The position numbers and the translations under genes were made by a program. From Alphaproteobacteria bacterium (GTDB lineage Bacteria > Pseudomonadota > Alphaproteobacteria > UBA8366 > Aestuariispiraceae): DNA of 64,000 nucleotides. Each line of letters begins with the position of its first letter. The first letter of the stretch is position 1. Below, piece after piece: positions 33,162-41,149 of this stretch. The stretch is from NCBI GenBank assembly GCA_006844765.1, contig SPJV01000074.1:62001-126000 (forward strand). The letters run 5' to 3'. Under the pieces are notes generated by a model. That model ran no database searches, was not told where the DNA came from, and saw only the letters and a list, made by a program, of their open reading frames with translations.

Positions 33162-34997
33162 CTAGTCTAACTCGAAAGCATCCTTGTAGTCCTGTTTCAA
33201 CTTCGGATCCTGATTTTCTTTACGCAACAAGCAGTTCCCGACCACCAACATGTCAAGTTCTGTACCCATGAAACAATGGAACGCATCCTCTGGCGTGCAG
33301 ACGATTGGCTCTCCGCGGACATTGAACGATGTATTGACCAAAATCGGGCACCCGGTTTTCCCTTTAAATGCAGACAGGAGCTCATGGAACATAGGATTAG
33401 TTTCCTCATGCACAGTCTGAAGTCTGGCTGAATAATCGACATGGGTGATTGCCGGTATGTCGGATCTGGGAATATTCAATTTTTCGATGCCGAACAGGGC
33501 CTCTTGCTCTTCTGTCATCGCGATACGCCGTTCTTCACGGACATCGGCGACCATCAGCATATACGGACTTTCCGTATCGTGCTCAAACCAGTCGGCAACA
33601 TCATCTGCCAGGACAGCCGGCGCAAAGGGGCGAAAGCTCTCACGATATTTGACCTTCAGGTTCAGCATTTTCTGCATACTGGGAGAGCGCGGATCGGCAA
33701 TAATAGACCGACCGCCAAGGGCACGGGGGCCAAATTCCATACGTCCCTGGAACCAACCAAGCGCGTTTTCCGTCGCCAGAGCCGATGCAGCTTCGTCGAC
33801 CAATTTCTCGTCGTCAAACACCTCAAAAACGGCACCGGCAGCGGTCAATCTTTGTTCGACGTCGCTCTGCTCATAGCCAGGCCCCAGATAAGCCCCTTGC
33901 ATTGCATCCATGGCATCAGAGATTTCGCGATCATTCCCCAAATAGCCATAGTAAGCACTCAGCGCCGCGCCCAATGCCCCACCAGCATCACCTGCCGCCG
34001 GTTGCACCCATATTTTATCAAAAGCACCGTCGCGTAATACCTTACCATTGGCGACACAATTAAGCGCCACCCCGCCCGCCAAGCATAGGTTTTTCAGACC
34101 GGTTTCAGCGGCAATCGACCGCGTCAAACGGATCATCGCCTCTTCCACAACAGCCTGAACGGATGCGGCTAAATCCATGTGCCGCTGTTCCAGCGGTGCT
34201 TCCGGTGTACGTGGGGGCTCTCCGAAAAGGGTATCGAATGCCGGGGATGTCATGGTCAACCCGCCGCAGTAATCGAAATATTTCATATCAAGCCGGAAAC
34301 TACCATCTTGCTTCAAATCGATCACATTATCGAGAATCGTCTGCACATAGACAGGGTTTCCATAGGGGGCCAGCCCCATGACCTTGTATTCACCAGAATT
34401 GACCTTAAAGCCGGTATAATAAGTAAAGGCGGAATACAGCAATCCTAGGGAATGGGGGAAATGGATTTCACGCTGGATCTCCAACTCCTGCCCCCGACCG
34501 ACAGCCAAGCTTGTCGTCGTCCATTCCCCGACCCCGTCCGCCGTCAAAACGGCCGCCTCTTGAAAAGGCGATGGATAGAACGCGCTGGCGGCGTGGCTTA
34601 GGTGATGCTCCCCAAATAACAACCGGTCATCCGGCAGTTTGAACCCACCGAGTTCTGAAATCTCGTCTCGTAGAAGCTTTTTCTGGAATAGCTTTTCTTT
34701 CACCCAAACGGGCAAGGCCATTGAAAAGCTTTTAAAACCCCTAGGCGCGATTGCTAGATAGGTTTCCAACAGCCGTTCAAACTTTATGAACGGCTTGTCA
34801 TAGAACGCTACGTAGTCAATATCGTCGGCCGTTGCCTCTGCCGCCTCCAAACAGTAGTTGATGGCATTAGCGGGAAAATCCGAATCGTGTTTTTTTCGTG
34901 TGAACCGCTCTTCTTGGGCAGCGGCCACGATCTCCCCATCTCGAACCAACGCAGCAGCACTATCGTGGTAGAATGCCGATATTCCCAGAATCAACAT
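33162..34997 (-). CDS. Carbamoyltransferase (NodU/CmcH/TobZ/SxtI family)
   Basis: 611 residues, full length. The N-terminal Kae1-like domain has ILGISAFYHDSAAALV, AAQEERFTRKKHDSDFP and the HHLSHAASAF metal-binding His cluster; LCLAGGVALNCVANG is the ATP/adenylate loop. The C-terminal domain has GRMEFGPRALGGRSIIADPR, diagnostic for carbamoyltransferases. The enzyme makes carbamoyl-adenylate from carbamoyl phosphate and ATP and transfers the carbamoyl group to a hydroxyl. Here the acceptor is probably a sugar of the surface glycan. It is followed upstream by DUF5989 and SxtJ genes, the arrangement seen in saxitoxin and many exopolysaccharide loci. Confidence 0.95.
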   Translation of the reverse strand: MLILGISAFYHDSAAALVRDGEIVAAAQEERFTRKKHDSDFPANAINYCLEAAEATADDIDYVAFYDKPFIKFERLLETYLAIAPRGFKSFSMALPVWVKEKLFQKKLLRDEISELGGFKLPDDRLLFGEHHLSHAASAFYPSPFQEAAVLTADGVGEWTTTSLAVGRGQELEIQREIHFPHSLGLLYSAFTYYTGFKVNSGEYKVMGLAPYGNPVYVQTILDNVIDLKQDGSFRLDMKYFDYCGGLTMTSPAFDTLFGEPPRTPEAPLEQRHMDLAASVQAVVEEAMIRLTRSIAAETGLKNLCLAGGVALNCVANGKVLRDGAFDKIWVQPAAGDAGGALGAALSAYYGYLGNDREISDAMDAMQGAYLGPGYEQSDVEQRLTAAGAVFEVFDDEKLVDEAASALATENALGWFQGRMEFGPRALGGRSIIADPRSPSMQKMLNLKVKYRESFRPFAPAVLADDVADWFEHDTESPYMLMVADVREERRIAMTEEQEALFGIEKLNIPRSDIPAITHVDYSARLQTVHEETNPMFHELLSAFKGKTGCPILVNTSFNVRGEPIVCTPEDAFHCFMGTELDMLVVGNCLLRKENQDPKLKQDYKDAFELD

Positions 34998-35115
34998 TTA
35001 AGCTCAACCCTTCGAGAACAAGGAAAATCGCGCACTTCGTTCGGTCGATGGCCCCCAGTCAGGCACCCCCAATCAAGCGACCGGTTCGCCGCCTTAATCA
35101 CGTCAACCGCCCTTC

Positions 35116-35265
35116 CTAGAAAACTGTATAGATAAACGGAGCGACGGCGGAGCCTTGCGTCAATACGACCAGGGCACCGAAAATCAATACCGCAACCATA
35201 AAGGGCAAAAGAAAAAACTTTTTTCTAGCCTTCATGAACTGCCGTAACTCTACCAGGAATGACAT
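35116..35265 (-). CDS. DUF5989 (SxtK-like) small membrane protein
   Basis: 49 residues from the ATG at 35265, preceded by GAGG in a good position; the frame is open to 35304 but without a ribosome site. MSFLVELRQFMKARKKFFLLP is an amphipathic basic start, then one membrane segment and the family signature LTQGSAVAPFIYTVF. These tiny proteins are found next to SxtJ and carbamoyltransferases; their function is unknown, perhaps as a membrane partner of the transferase. Confidence 0.85.
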   Translation of the reverse strand: MSFLVELRQFMKARKKFFLLPFMVAVLIFGALVVLTQGSAVAPFIYTVF

Positions 35266-35320
35266 ATTATCCTCACATCCAATCGTTTGATTTTCTGTTA
35301 CCAATATTTCTCAGGCGGCG

Positions 35321-35761
35321 CTAGAACTGATTTTTCATCGTTTCCGGCGACGGACCAGCGGGATCTCGCACAATCCAGTAGCTATCGGCGTCGCCATCCG
35401 GTTTCATACGCAACGGGTCGTAACCGAAGCAACGCATAACAACGCCCATGGGTGTGCAGACAATAAAGAACATGATTCCCAGGATTAACGGGTTCATGAT
35501 CCGATGCAAAACTAAACCAAACGCCGTCCACAATTTGTTCAAAGGAGCGAGCAACTTCGGCTTAACCAGCGCAGCCAATAAGAAGAACGCGGCACCTCCA
35601 GCCAACCCAATTGCAATTGGCACGCGGCCGGCAAAGAATTGAAGAGCGGCAATAATACAAAAAACCACGCAAAATACATACCCGAACGACCGATCGCTTG
35701 CGGTTTTTTTCGGCCCGCTGTCCCGGATTGTTTCGTGCCCGGCGACATTACTTCGCGCCAT
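35321..35761 (-). CDS. SxtJ-family membrane protein
   Basis: 146 residues with three hydrophobic segments (~25-45, 50-68, 88-110). RSFGYVFCVVFCI, a Pro/Lys linker, LNKLWTAFGLVLHRIMNPLILGIMFFIVCTPMG and the C-terminal RDPAGPSPETMKNQF fit SxtJ, a protein of unknown function encoded beside carbamoyltransferases. It leads the minus-strand group of six genes; the likely promoter lies in the 236 bp upstream gap. No -10/-35 could be chosen with confidence. Confidence 0.88.
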   Translation of the reverse strand: MARSNVAGHETIRDSGPKKTASDRSFGYVFCVVFCIIAALQFFAGRVPIAIGLAGGAAFFLLAALVKPKLLAPLNKLWTAFGLVLHRIMNPLILGIMFFIVCTPMGVVMRCFGYDPLRMKPDGDADSYWIVRDPAGPSPETMKNQF

Positions 35762-35997
35762 TACTCACCCCTTCCAATTCGGATCGACAGTACCCGCTCG
35801 TCTCCGTGCAACCAAGCGCACGCAGTATCGTCGCAATGCCAGATCAAGCACGCACCCTAACCCTTGCGCAGGGCGTCTTTAAACGGCGTCATCAACGTTG
35901 ACAAGCGACAATCCCAAGCTTTACACTTGGCACCACTCACGTGCCATTTTAAAGAAATTGATAACCGATTACCGACTGAATTGAAACCACTTCGATG

Positions 35998-36219
35998 CTA
36001 GTCGACGGTGCCTTTCAAGTCCTTGACCAAGCACAAAGCCTGAACTTTACAGTCATTCTCCAACAGAGCGAGCAGCGCCGCTGCGCCATCGCTTAACCTA
36101 TTGCTGACCGGCTTCATAGTCAACATAACCCGCGTCTTCTGTTTTCCCATAAGGGCGATAAAGCGACCTTCCGGAGCAAGCTTTTCCAGCCAATCGCGTC
36201 GTCCTTCCGAAGAGTTCAA
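35998..36219 (-). CDS. Hypothetical short ORF, possibly the C-terminal part of the ORF upstream
   Basis: 73 residues from a TTG; no ribosome site is obvious. EGRFIALMGKQKTRVMLTMKPVSNR and LLALLENDCKVQALCLVKDL look protein-like. It begins 3 nt after the preceding minus-strand ORF ends and both may derive from one broken gene. No family recognised, and it sits between the SxtJ group and IS remnants. Confidence 0.3.
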   Translation of the reverse strand: MNSSEGRRDWLEKLAPEGRFIALMGKQKTRVMLTMKPVSNRLSDGAAALLALLENDCKVQALCLVKDLKGTVD

Positions 36220-36222
36220 TTT

Positions 36223-36594
36223 CTATCCAACACGATCTTCCAGCCGAACGAGTACGATCTGCGAACCTGCGGCTTCCGGATCCCAAACCAAGTCGGGTAG
36301 CGCGTCGGCAAAGACGCAATGTGTTCCCGATTCCTTAAGAAGGATCGAACGCAACTTGATTCCCCGCCCAAGCCCATCGGTTGGCCGTATTGCCTCGACA
36401 CGCCCAGTATCGGATCCGCTGGTCCAGATCAAGCTGGTAAGCACTTTGGTTAGCGCCGGAGTAGATGCCCCATCACCGCCCCCGACCGGTATCGGACCAT
36501 CATGCGGTCCATCGACTACAATCGTTGTGCCGGTTGACGTCATGAACGTAACCGAAACTCCACCTCCAATCGACATCCCTTTATCGCTATCCAC
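36223..36594 (-). CDS. Hypothetical protein, Gly-rich N-terminus
   Basis: 123 residues. A Gly-rich first third (GGGVSVTF, VGGGDGAS) is followed by LIWTSGSDTGRVEAIRPTDGLGRG and a well-formed ILLKESGTHCVFADALPDLVWDPEAAGSQIVLVRLEDRVG. No signal peptide or membrane segment, and no recognised family. The opposite strand also has a long frame (36101-36649), so coding is uncertain; I favour this strand because it reads in the same direction as the neighbours. Confidence 0.35.
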   Translation of the reverse strand: MDSDKGMSIGGGVSVTFMTSTGTTIVVDGPHDGPIPVGGGDGASTPALTKVLTSLIWTSGSDTGRVEAIRPTDGLGRGIKLRSILLKESGTHCVFADALPDLVWDPEAAGSQIVLVRLEDRVG

Positions 36595-36804
36595 AACCTC
36601 GCCCAGTCTATTGGCCGCTCAAAACCACCGCATCCGCAACCCGTCCTAACATCGTGTCATCTCCCGAAACAAACCACATCAATGATACGAATTACAGTTC
36701 CATATGACTAGGGTCCGGACTCAATTGATCCAGCATTTGATTGCGAATAGATACGCCATGTTTCGGAAGTTCCGTGCGTGCTTCTCGAAACAGGGGCAAG
36801 TTCA

Positions 36805-37137
36805 CTGAGCCCTTCACGGCGCCGGCGTTGTGTCGACCATCTGGTCTCGGAATTATCAATCTCTGAACGCCACGCTTACGCAGTGGTCGGACAACCGAGA
36901 TCGACGCAGCACCGCCGGCCTGTCGGTCGGTTCGATGAGAAGCCGATAACATCCGCGATCATCGAACTGGCCTCTCGTTATGGCCGATATGATTATCGAC
37001 GGATCCATTGGCTGCTTGGCCAACAGGGTTGGCATATCATCCTGATCCGGGTGAAGCGGATCTGGCGCCGTGAGGGGCTGAGAGTATCCCAGAGACAGCC
37101 GAAGCGTGGTCGACCGTGGTTGAATGACGGTTCCTGT
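36805..37137 (+). pseudogene. IS3-family transposase OrfB, N-terminal fragment
   Basis: The frame reads LSPSRRRRCVDHLVSEL, SISERHAYAVVGQPRSTQ, ASRYGRYDYRRIHWLL, VKRIWRREGLRV and KRGRPWLNDGSC. These are the N-terminal blocks of IS3 OrfB just before the first catalytic Asp (expected after W-S-x-D). Homology ends there. No OrfA is visible. The IS6 element at 37188 lies 50 bp downstream. Confidence 0.75.
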
Positions 37138-37187
37138 GACCGGGGTTCATCTATGTATCCAGTTCTTATGTTAGAACCTGGCTCAAT

Positions 37188-37971
37188 GGCATTGTCACGT
37201 TAGCGGTCACGGGTCAGCAATGATTGATTCTCGCGAACTTTATGCGGTCAGTTCGGACCACGCTTTTAGGGTGGCGGCACGAAACTGCTTCATGGTTTTT
37301 CGGGTTAGGAGATGTCGTTGGATGTTGAAATGGTTGTAGAACGCGGCATGGATTAACAGAAAACGTTGTGCGGATTGAGGGGATTTGAACCTCTGTTGCT
37401 TCCGTTCTCGTCGACACGTTGGCTGATGTGAGTTTTCCGCGCTATTATTCTACCTCTTTCCGACTTCGTTGGAAGCACCAGGTATGACATGACCAACGGC
37501 CATCATTGACGGCCTCCAGCGATCCGTCACAACCACGCCAGGAAAAACACCGACGCGTGATACTATGCGCCTCAGAAAGGTAACGGCTGCTGCAGTGTCT
37601 CGTCGCGGCTGGAGCGATACATCGAGAACCTCACCTTCTGAGTCTACGGCTCGCCAAAGATAGAATTGGCGACCATCGATCTTCTGGAACACCTCGTCGA
37701 TGCGCCATTTCGAGCCTGGACGCTCTCGGCGTTTCCGAATGCGATGAGCGAAGACTGGACCGAACTTGTAACACCATCGGCGAACCGTTTCATACGATAC
37801 GTCGATACCGCGTTCGGCCAAGATCTCTTCCACATCCCGGTAGCTCAGCGTATAGCGGTAGTACAGCTGAACAGCAGTCTGGATGATCGATGGGTGAAAA
37901 CGGTGTCGGCGGTAGATTGAGCGTTGCATCTCAATTCAGTAACACAAGTCAGCGGTTAACGTGACATTGCC
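37188..37971 (-). mobile_element. IS6-family insertion sequence, copy with disabled transposase
   Basis: 784 bp bounded by inverted repeats: GGCATTGTCACGTTA at 37188-37202 and its near match GGCAATGTCACGTTA read on the minus strand from 37971. Size fits IS6. It contains one transposase frame broken by a single stop. The flanking 8 bp differ, so no target duplication is visible. Confidence 0.8.
37240..37929 (-). pseudogene. IS6-family transposase with one in-frame stop
   Basis: Reading one frame for 230 codons gives a full IS6 transposase: N-terminal helix region (SIYRRHRFHPSIIQ, LSYRDVEEILAERG), catalytic Asp in WRIDEVFQKI, VVVTDRW and the Glu in the SAENSHQP block, then the usual tail (AFYNHFNIQRHL, TLKAWSELTA). 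The only lesion seen is TAG at 37450-37452 (codon 160, GASNEVGKR-stop-NNSAENS), where Leu is expected. A premature stop just before the catalytic Glu should inactivate it unless suppressed. Confidence 0.85.
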
Positions 37972-38022
37972 ACCAGCAGGATGGCTCAATCCGATTTCGT
38001 CTGACAGTGCCCAGTCAATAGC

Positions 38023-38052
38023 TTGACATTTACGTTATTACATAAGTAATAT
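38023..38052 (+). promoter_or_regulatory. Promoter with palindromic operator for the toxin-antitoxin pair
   Basis: TTGACA (38023-38028) and TATTAC-ATAA-GTAATA (38036-38051) overlap a -10 TAATAT (38047-38052) at 18 bp spacing, 29 nt before the antitoxin start. The palindrome covering the -10 is the expected site of AbrB-type autorepression. Confidence 0.6.
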
Positions 38053-38080
38053 TTGTTAAAATTGTTGGGATGGTGAACCT

Positions 38081-38305
38081 ATGACGAGTTTGAAACTCAA
38101 AGCCGTTGGAAATTCTACAGGCCTCATTTTGCCGAAGGAAATTCTGTCAAAGCTTCACGTTGAAAAAGGCGACGATCTGTACGTGATCGAAACTGCTAGT
38201 GGCATTGAGTTGACCCCCTATGATCCAGAATTCGGGCGCCAAATGGATGCTGCTCGAAAGGTCATGAAACACCGTCGCAACGTCTTGCGGGAACTCGCCA
38301 AATAA
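38081..38305 (+). CDS. AbrB/MazE-type antitoxin
   Basis: 74 residues. LKLKAVGNSTGLILPKEILSKLHVEKGDDLYVI is a swapped-hairpin AbrB DNA-binding domain; the C-terminal ~30 residues (EFGRQMDAARKVMKHRRNVLREL) should form the toxin-binding helix. It overlaps the toxin gene by one base (TAATG), typical of type II pairs. It probably represses its own promoter through the palindrome at 38036. Doc is classically paired with Phd; AbrB-type partners also occur. Confidence 0.9.
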   Translation: MTSLKLKAVGNSTGLILPKEILSKLHVEKGDDLYVIETASGIELTPYDPEFGRQMDAARKVMKHRRNVLRELAK

Positions 38306-38697
38306 TGGCCTGGATTTGGATCCATGGAGATCTCGCCCAGACAATACATGACGAACAATTAGCCGAGCATGGCGGGCAACCTGGGATACGGGACAAAGGG
38401 CTCCTCGAATCAGCATTGGCCCGCCCAGTAAACAAAGCAGAATATGAAGATGCAGACATTTCAAGTTTAGCCGCGGCATACGGATATGGTATTGCCAGAA
38501 ATCATCCATTCGTTGATGGGAACAAACGGGTAGCATTCGTACTTACCGAGCTGTTTCTTAATCTAAACGGTTTTGCCCTCGAAGCGAAGGACACCGCTTG
38601 CCTGGAAGTCTTTCTTGCCCTCGCCGAAGGTTCCCTATCGGAGGATGCGCTTGGTGAATGGCTGCGGCGGCACATCACATCGGACGCTGACGAATAA
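38305..38697 (+). CDS. doc: Doc/death-on-curing family toxin (Fic fold)
   Basis: 130 residues with the Fic/Doc motif HPFVDGNKR (H-x-F-x-D-G-N-K-R) intact, so the phosphotransferase that inactivates EF-Tu in characterised Doc proteins could be functional. LAEHGGQPGIRDKGLLESALARP is the usual N-terminal block. The stop is followed by the TTCCCTGT repeat area. The pair lies next to IS elements and a recombinase fragment, suggesting arrival with a mobile element. Confidence 0.93.
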   Translation: MAWIWIHGDLAQTIHDEQLAEHGGQPGIRDKGLLESALARPVNKAEYEDADISSLAAAYGYGIARNHPFVDGNKRVAFVLTELFLNLNGFALEAKDTACLEVFLALAEGSLSEDALGEWLRRHITSDADE

Positions 38698-38708
38698 TCC
38701 AAAAGTAG

Positions 38709-38909
38709 ATCCCTGTTCGACGGTTCAAATTCCCTGTTCTTTTGCAAGATTTTCCTGTTCTGATGTGCAGGGAAATCACGCTAAGACTCTAGGGTTTACT
38801 AGTCTTTAGCGAGTTGGGAATGGCTAAACTCTCCCATTTTTCAACAAATTCCCTGTATTTTCCCTGAAAAACAGGGATTGAACACTAGAGACTGGTTCGC
38901 AATGGACTG
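38709..38909. repeat. TTCCCTGT/ACAGGGAA repeat array, left
   Basis: CCCTGT units occur at 38711, 38732 and 38851, with a CAGGGAAAT at ~38768 and a second TTCCCTG pair at 38849-38866 that forms CCCTGT...ACAGGG inverted arms. The last 61 bp (38849-38909) match 40685-40745, the first 32 bp with a single mismatch. It lies immediately downstream of the serine-recombinase fragment. Confidence 0.7.
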
Positions 38910-39117
38910 AACACACCACCATTCCTTCCCCTACGAACCGACCTCCAGATAACCCTACTCCAGAACTCCCAGAGTTCCGGGCTTCCTGGCGGGTGTTCCG
39001 GTCAGAAGCGCTGTTCTGAGACACGGTTACCGCGCCAAAGGGCCGCAATTCGGCAAAAGTCTCAAACGCCCTTTTTCGACGTCCAGATAACTTTTCTTGA
39101 TGATGGTTGGATGTTGC

Positions 39118-39355
39118 TTAGACCAGGAAGCCAAGCAGGCGTCGTTGGGCAAGCCAATCCGGGGGCAGCGTACCAAGACGGGTTAGCATCTGGGAATTGA
39201 GCTCAATCGGTTGACGACCATTCAGGATCGCTTCGATGATGTCGGGGGCCAGGAAGCTGAGTTGGAGGATGCGGCTGACGTCGGCTGGATACCGACCTTC
39301 CTTCTCGCCAAGCGCATCAACAGATGGCACTTCCCCAGCCGTCAGTTGATTCATC
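39118..39355 (-). pseudogene. Serine recombinase, C-terminal fragment
   Basis: In frame up to the IS6 border the sequence reads NQLTAGEVPSVDALGEKEGRY, ADVSRILQLSFLAPDIIEAI, LNGRQPIELNSQMLTRLG and LPPDWLAQRRLLGFLV. This is the C-terminal region of large serine/resolvase-type recombinases (VSRxLRLAFLAPDIVEAIL.GRQP). The N-terminal catalytic part is lost beyond the IS6 left end at 39356. An ATG upstream of the IS6 border (39429) merely adds IS6 sequence. Confidence 0.7.
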
Positions 39356-40160
39356 GGCACTGTCAGAGATAAACCAAGTATCGGTCGTAACGGAATGGCG
39401 CCGAATCCTAGGAAGCCAGTAAACTCCAATAGGCCAACGCCTCTGCACGACGTGTTTTGAAGGTCGCGCGGTTGATCAAATGGCGTTCGAGATTGAAGTG
39501 GTTGTGGATACTTCCGTGGATGGATGAGAACTTCTGCAGCGTTTTGATGTCTTTGAATTTCGACATCGCTCCTTCTCGTCGTCGAAACGGCTGATGAGAG
39601 TTTTCAGCACGATTGTTGAGCTTTGCACCGCAAACCTGGCGCTCGACGTTTCCAAGGATCTTCATTGCAGCACGATACGAACGAAGTCGATCCGTAACGA
39701 CTTCTGATGGGCGGCCGTAGCGCTTCATCGCGCGCTTAAGGAAACTCAGGGCGGTCCTTCGGTCTCGGCGCTTCGTCGCGTAAACTTCCAAGACTTCGCC
39801 TTCATGATCGACGGCGCGCCATAGGTAATGTGTTTCTCCGTTGATTTGGACGAACACCTCATCAAGGTGCCATCGCCATCGAGAGAAGTTGCCATGGTGG
39901 ATTCGCTTTTTTCTGATCTCTGCAGCGAACATCGGGCCGAAGCGGTTCCACCAGTACCGGACTGTCTCGTGGCAGATATCTATGCCGCGTTCATACAGAA
40001 GATCTTCGACCTGCCTCAAAGAAAGCGGATATCGGATGTACATCAGAACCGTCTGGCGGATCACCTCTGGCGAACTGTTGAAATATCGGAAGGGGTTATT
40101 CATCAGGCGAAGCTATGACCGAGCGTCGAAACTCTCAATCCGATTTAATCTGACAGCGCC
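39356..40160 (-). mobile_element. IS6-family insertion sequence, intact
   Basis: 805 bp. Left end GGCACTGTCAGAGATAAA (39356-39373); right end, read from 40160 on the minus strand, GGCGCTGTCAGATTAAAT. It carries one intact transposase gene. It separates a recombinase fragment from a LivF fragment, and the 8 bp on each side (GATTCATC / GATGTTGG) are not duplicated, so the flanks were joined by recombination or deletion rather than one clean insertion. Confidence 0.88.
39408..40103 (-). CDS. IS6-family transposase
   Basis: 231 residues, intact. N-terminal helices (LRQVEDLLYERGIDICHETVRYWW), catalytic D in WHLDEVFVQI, D in VVTDRLRSY and E in NNRAENSHQP, tail HNHFNLERHLINRATFKTRR. It matches the remnants at 54949, 56099, 58598 and 61441 closely enough that all belong to one IS6 subfamily. 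Confidence 0.95.
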   Translation of the reverse strand: MNNPFRYFNSSPEVIRQTVLMYIRYPLSLRQVEDLLYERGIDICHETVRYWWNRFGPMFAAEIRKKRIHHGNFSRWRWHLDEVFVQINGETHYLWRAVDHEGEVLEVYATKRRDRRTALSFLKRAMKRYGRPSEVVTDRLRSYRAAMKILGNVERQVCGAKLNNRAENSHQPFRRREGAMSKFKDIKTLQKFSSIHGSIHNHFNLERHLINRATFKTRRAEALAYWSLLAS

Positions 40161-40449
40161 GATGTTGGCGCTGGGGCGGGGATTGATGGCGAAACCCTCG
40201 GTCCTGCTCTTGGACGAACCGACGCTGGGTTTGGCGCCCGGCATTGCCAAACAGATGTTCAAGTTGGTGCCGAAATTGGTGGAAAGCGGCGTCACGGTGA
40301 TTATGGCGGAGCAGGACGTCTACGCTACGTTAAAGATCGCCGGATTTGTCTACGTTTTGGAGAACGGTCGCATTGTCGCGGATGGCACGGGCAAAGACCT
40401 TCTGGGCGATCCCATTATCCAAAAAGCTTATCTCGGTGGTAGCAAGTAG
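40161..40449 (+). pseudogene. Branched-chain amino-acid ABC transporter ATPase (LivF-type), C-terminal fragment
   Basis: Directly after the IS6 right end the frame reads MLALGRGLMAKPSVLLLDEPTLGLAP with the Walker B motif, VTVIMAEQDVY, FVYVLENGRIVADG and a C-terminal AYLGGSK. This is the last ~95 residues of LivF; the Walker A part is missing and no Liv partner genes are near. Non-functional remnant. Confidence 0.8.
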
Positions 40450-41149
40450 GTTCGTGGACTACGGCCATCTGAAGGCTTTGTCCGACAGAATCGTTTTGAG
40501 CTTTTCAGTTTCCTACGCCAACACAAAAGGCTGTATGTTCCACTTCCCTGTTTTTCGGGTGAACCTCCCTAAACCCTGCACAGTATTCCCTGTTACCTCT
40601 GCTCGTGAAACTGTCGCTTAAGCGCCGGTTTCCGGATGGTTTCGTAGTTGTTCCCATCAGGATATCCCGTGAGTTTCTTTCGTTTTCCCTGTATTTTCCC
40701 TGCAAAACAGGGATTGGCGCACGGAGACGGGTTCGCTTCAGACTGCTTCCACCACCAACAGGTTTTCGCTAGAAAGCCCACTATCACAAAGTCGGCACAA
40801 AGCGGCAGCTGTTTGCAAAGCAAACCGCGAGAGCTTTCGAAGCGTAAAGTTACTCTCTCCGCCCCCTTCATCCAGCCCACCGATTTTTGGTGCTCCGCAC
40901 ACGCTGTAACAAACTCCGGCATTTCGGCTAGTCTCAGCGCGAGACGCTAGATTACCAGCCGGATGGCTCAATCCGCATTAGTCTGGCAAAGCCCAATCAT
41001 CTGGCTGGCGAGGCTTCACTGCGTGACATCTCGCAAAGGAACGGCGACGTTGAGAGGATGTCCCTACATCACGCCATGCCAGAACAGTTCAGACTGGAGA
41101 CAACAATCAGTTAACGTGACAACACCCTTCAAATACCGTTGCAGAGAAT
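40450..41149. other. Non-coding decayed region with repeat array and IS6 end scars
   Basis: No supportable gene. TTCCCTGT occurs at 40544, 40586 and 40685, and 40685-40745 repeats 38849-38909. CTCAATCCGCATTAGTCTGG at 40967-40986, continuing to GCCC at 40994, resembles the IS6 right end (CTCAATCCGATTTAATCTGA...). CAGTTAACGTGACAACACC at 41108-41126 resembles the end of the other IS6 copy. Confidence 0.6.

Noticed and set aside
33441..34037. 198-residue plus-strand frame
   Set aside because: Antisense to the carbamoyltransferase, no motif.
35914..35950. Hairpin TGGCAC..GTGCCA followed by TTTT
   Set aside because: Oriented as a plus-strand terminator but no plus-strand gene ends there.
36101..36649. 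182-residue plus-strand frame opposite two minus-strand ORFs
   Set aside because: No ribosome site or family resemblance; direction disagrees with neighbouring genes. Kept as uncertain but not annotated.
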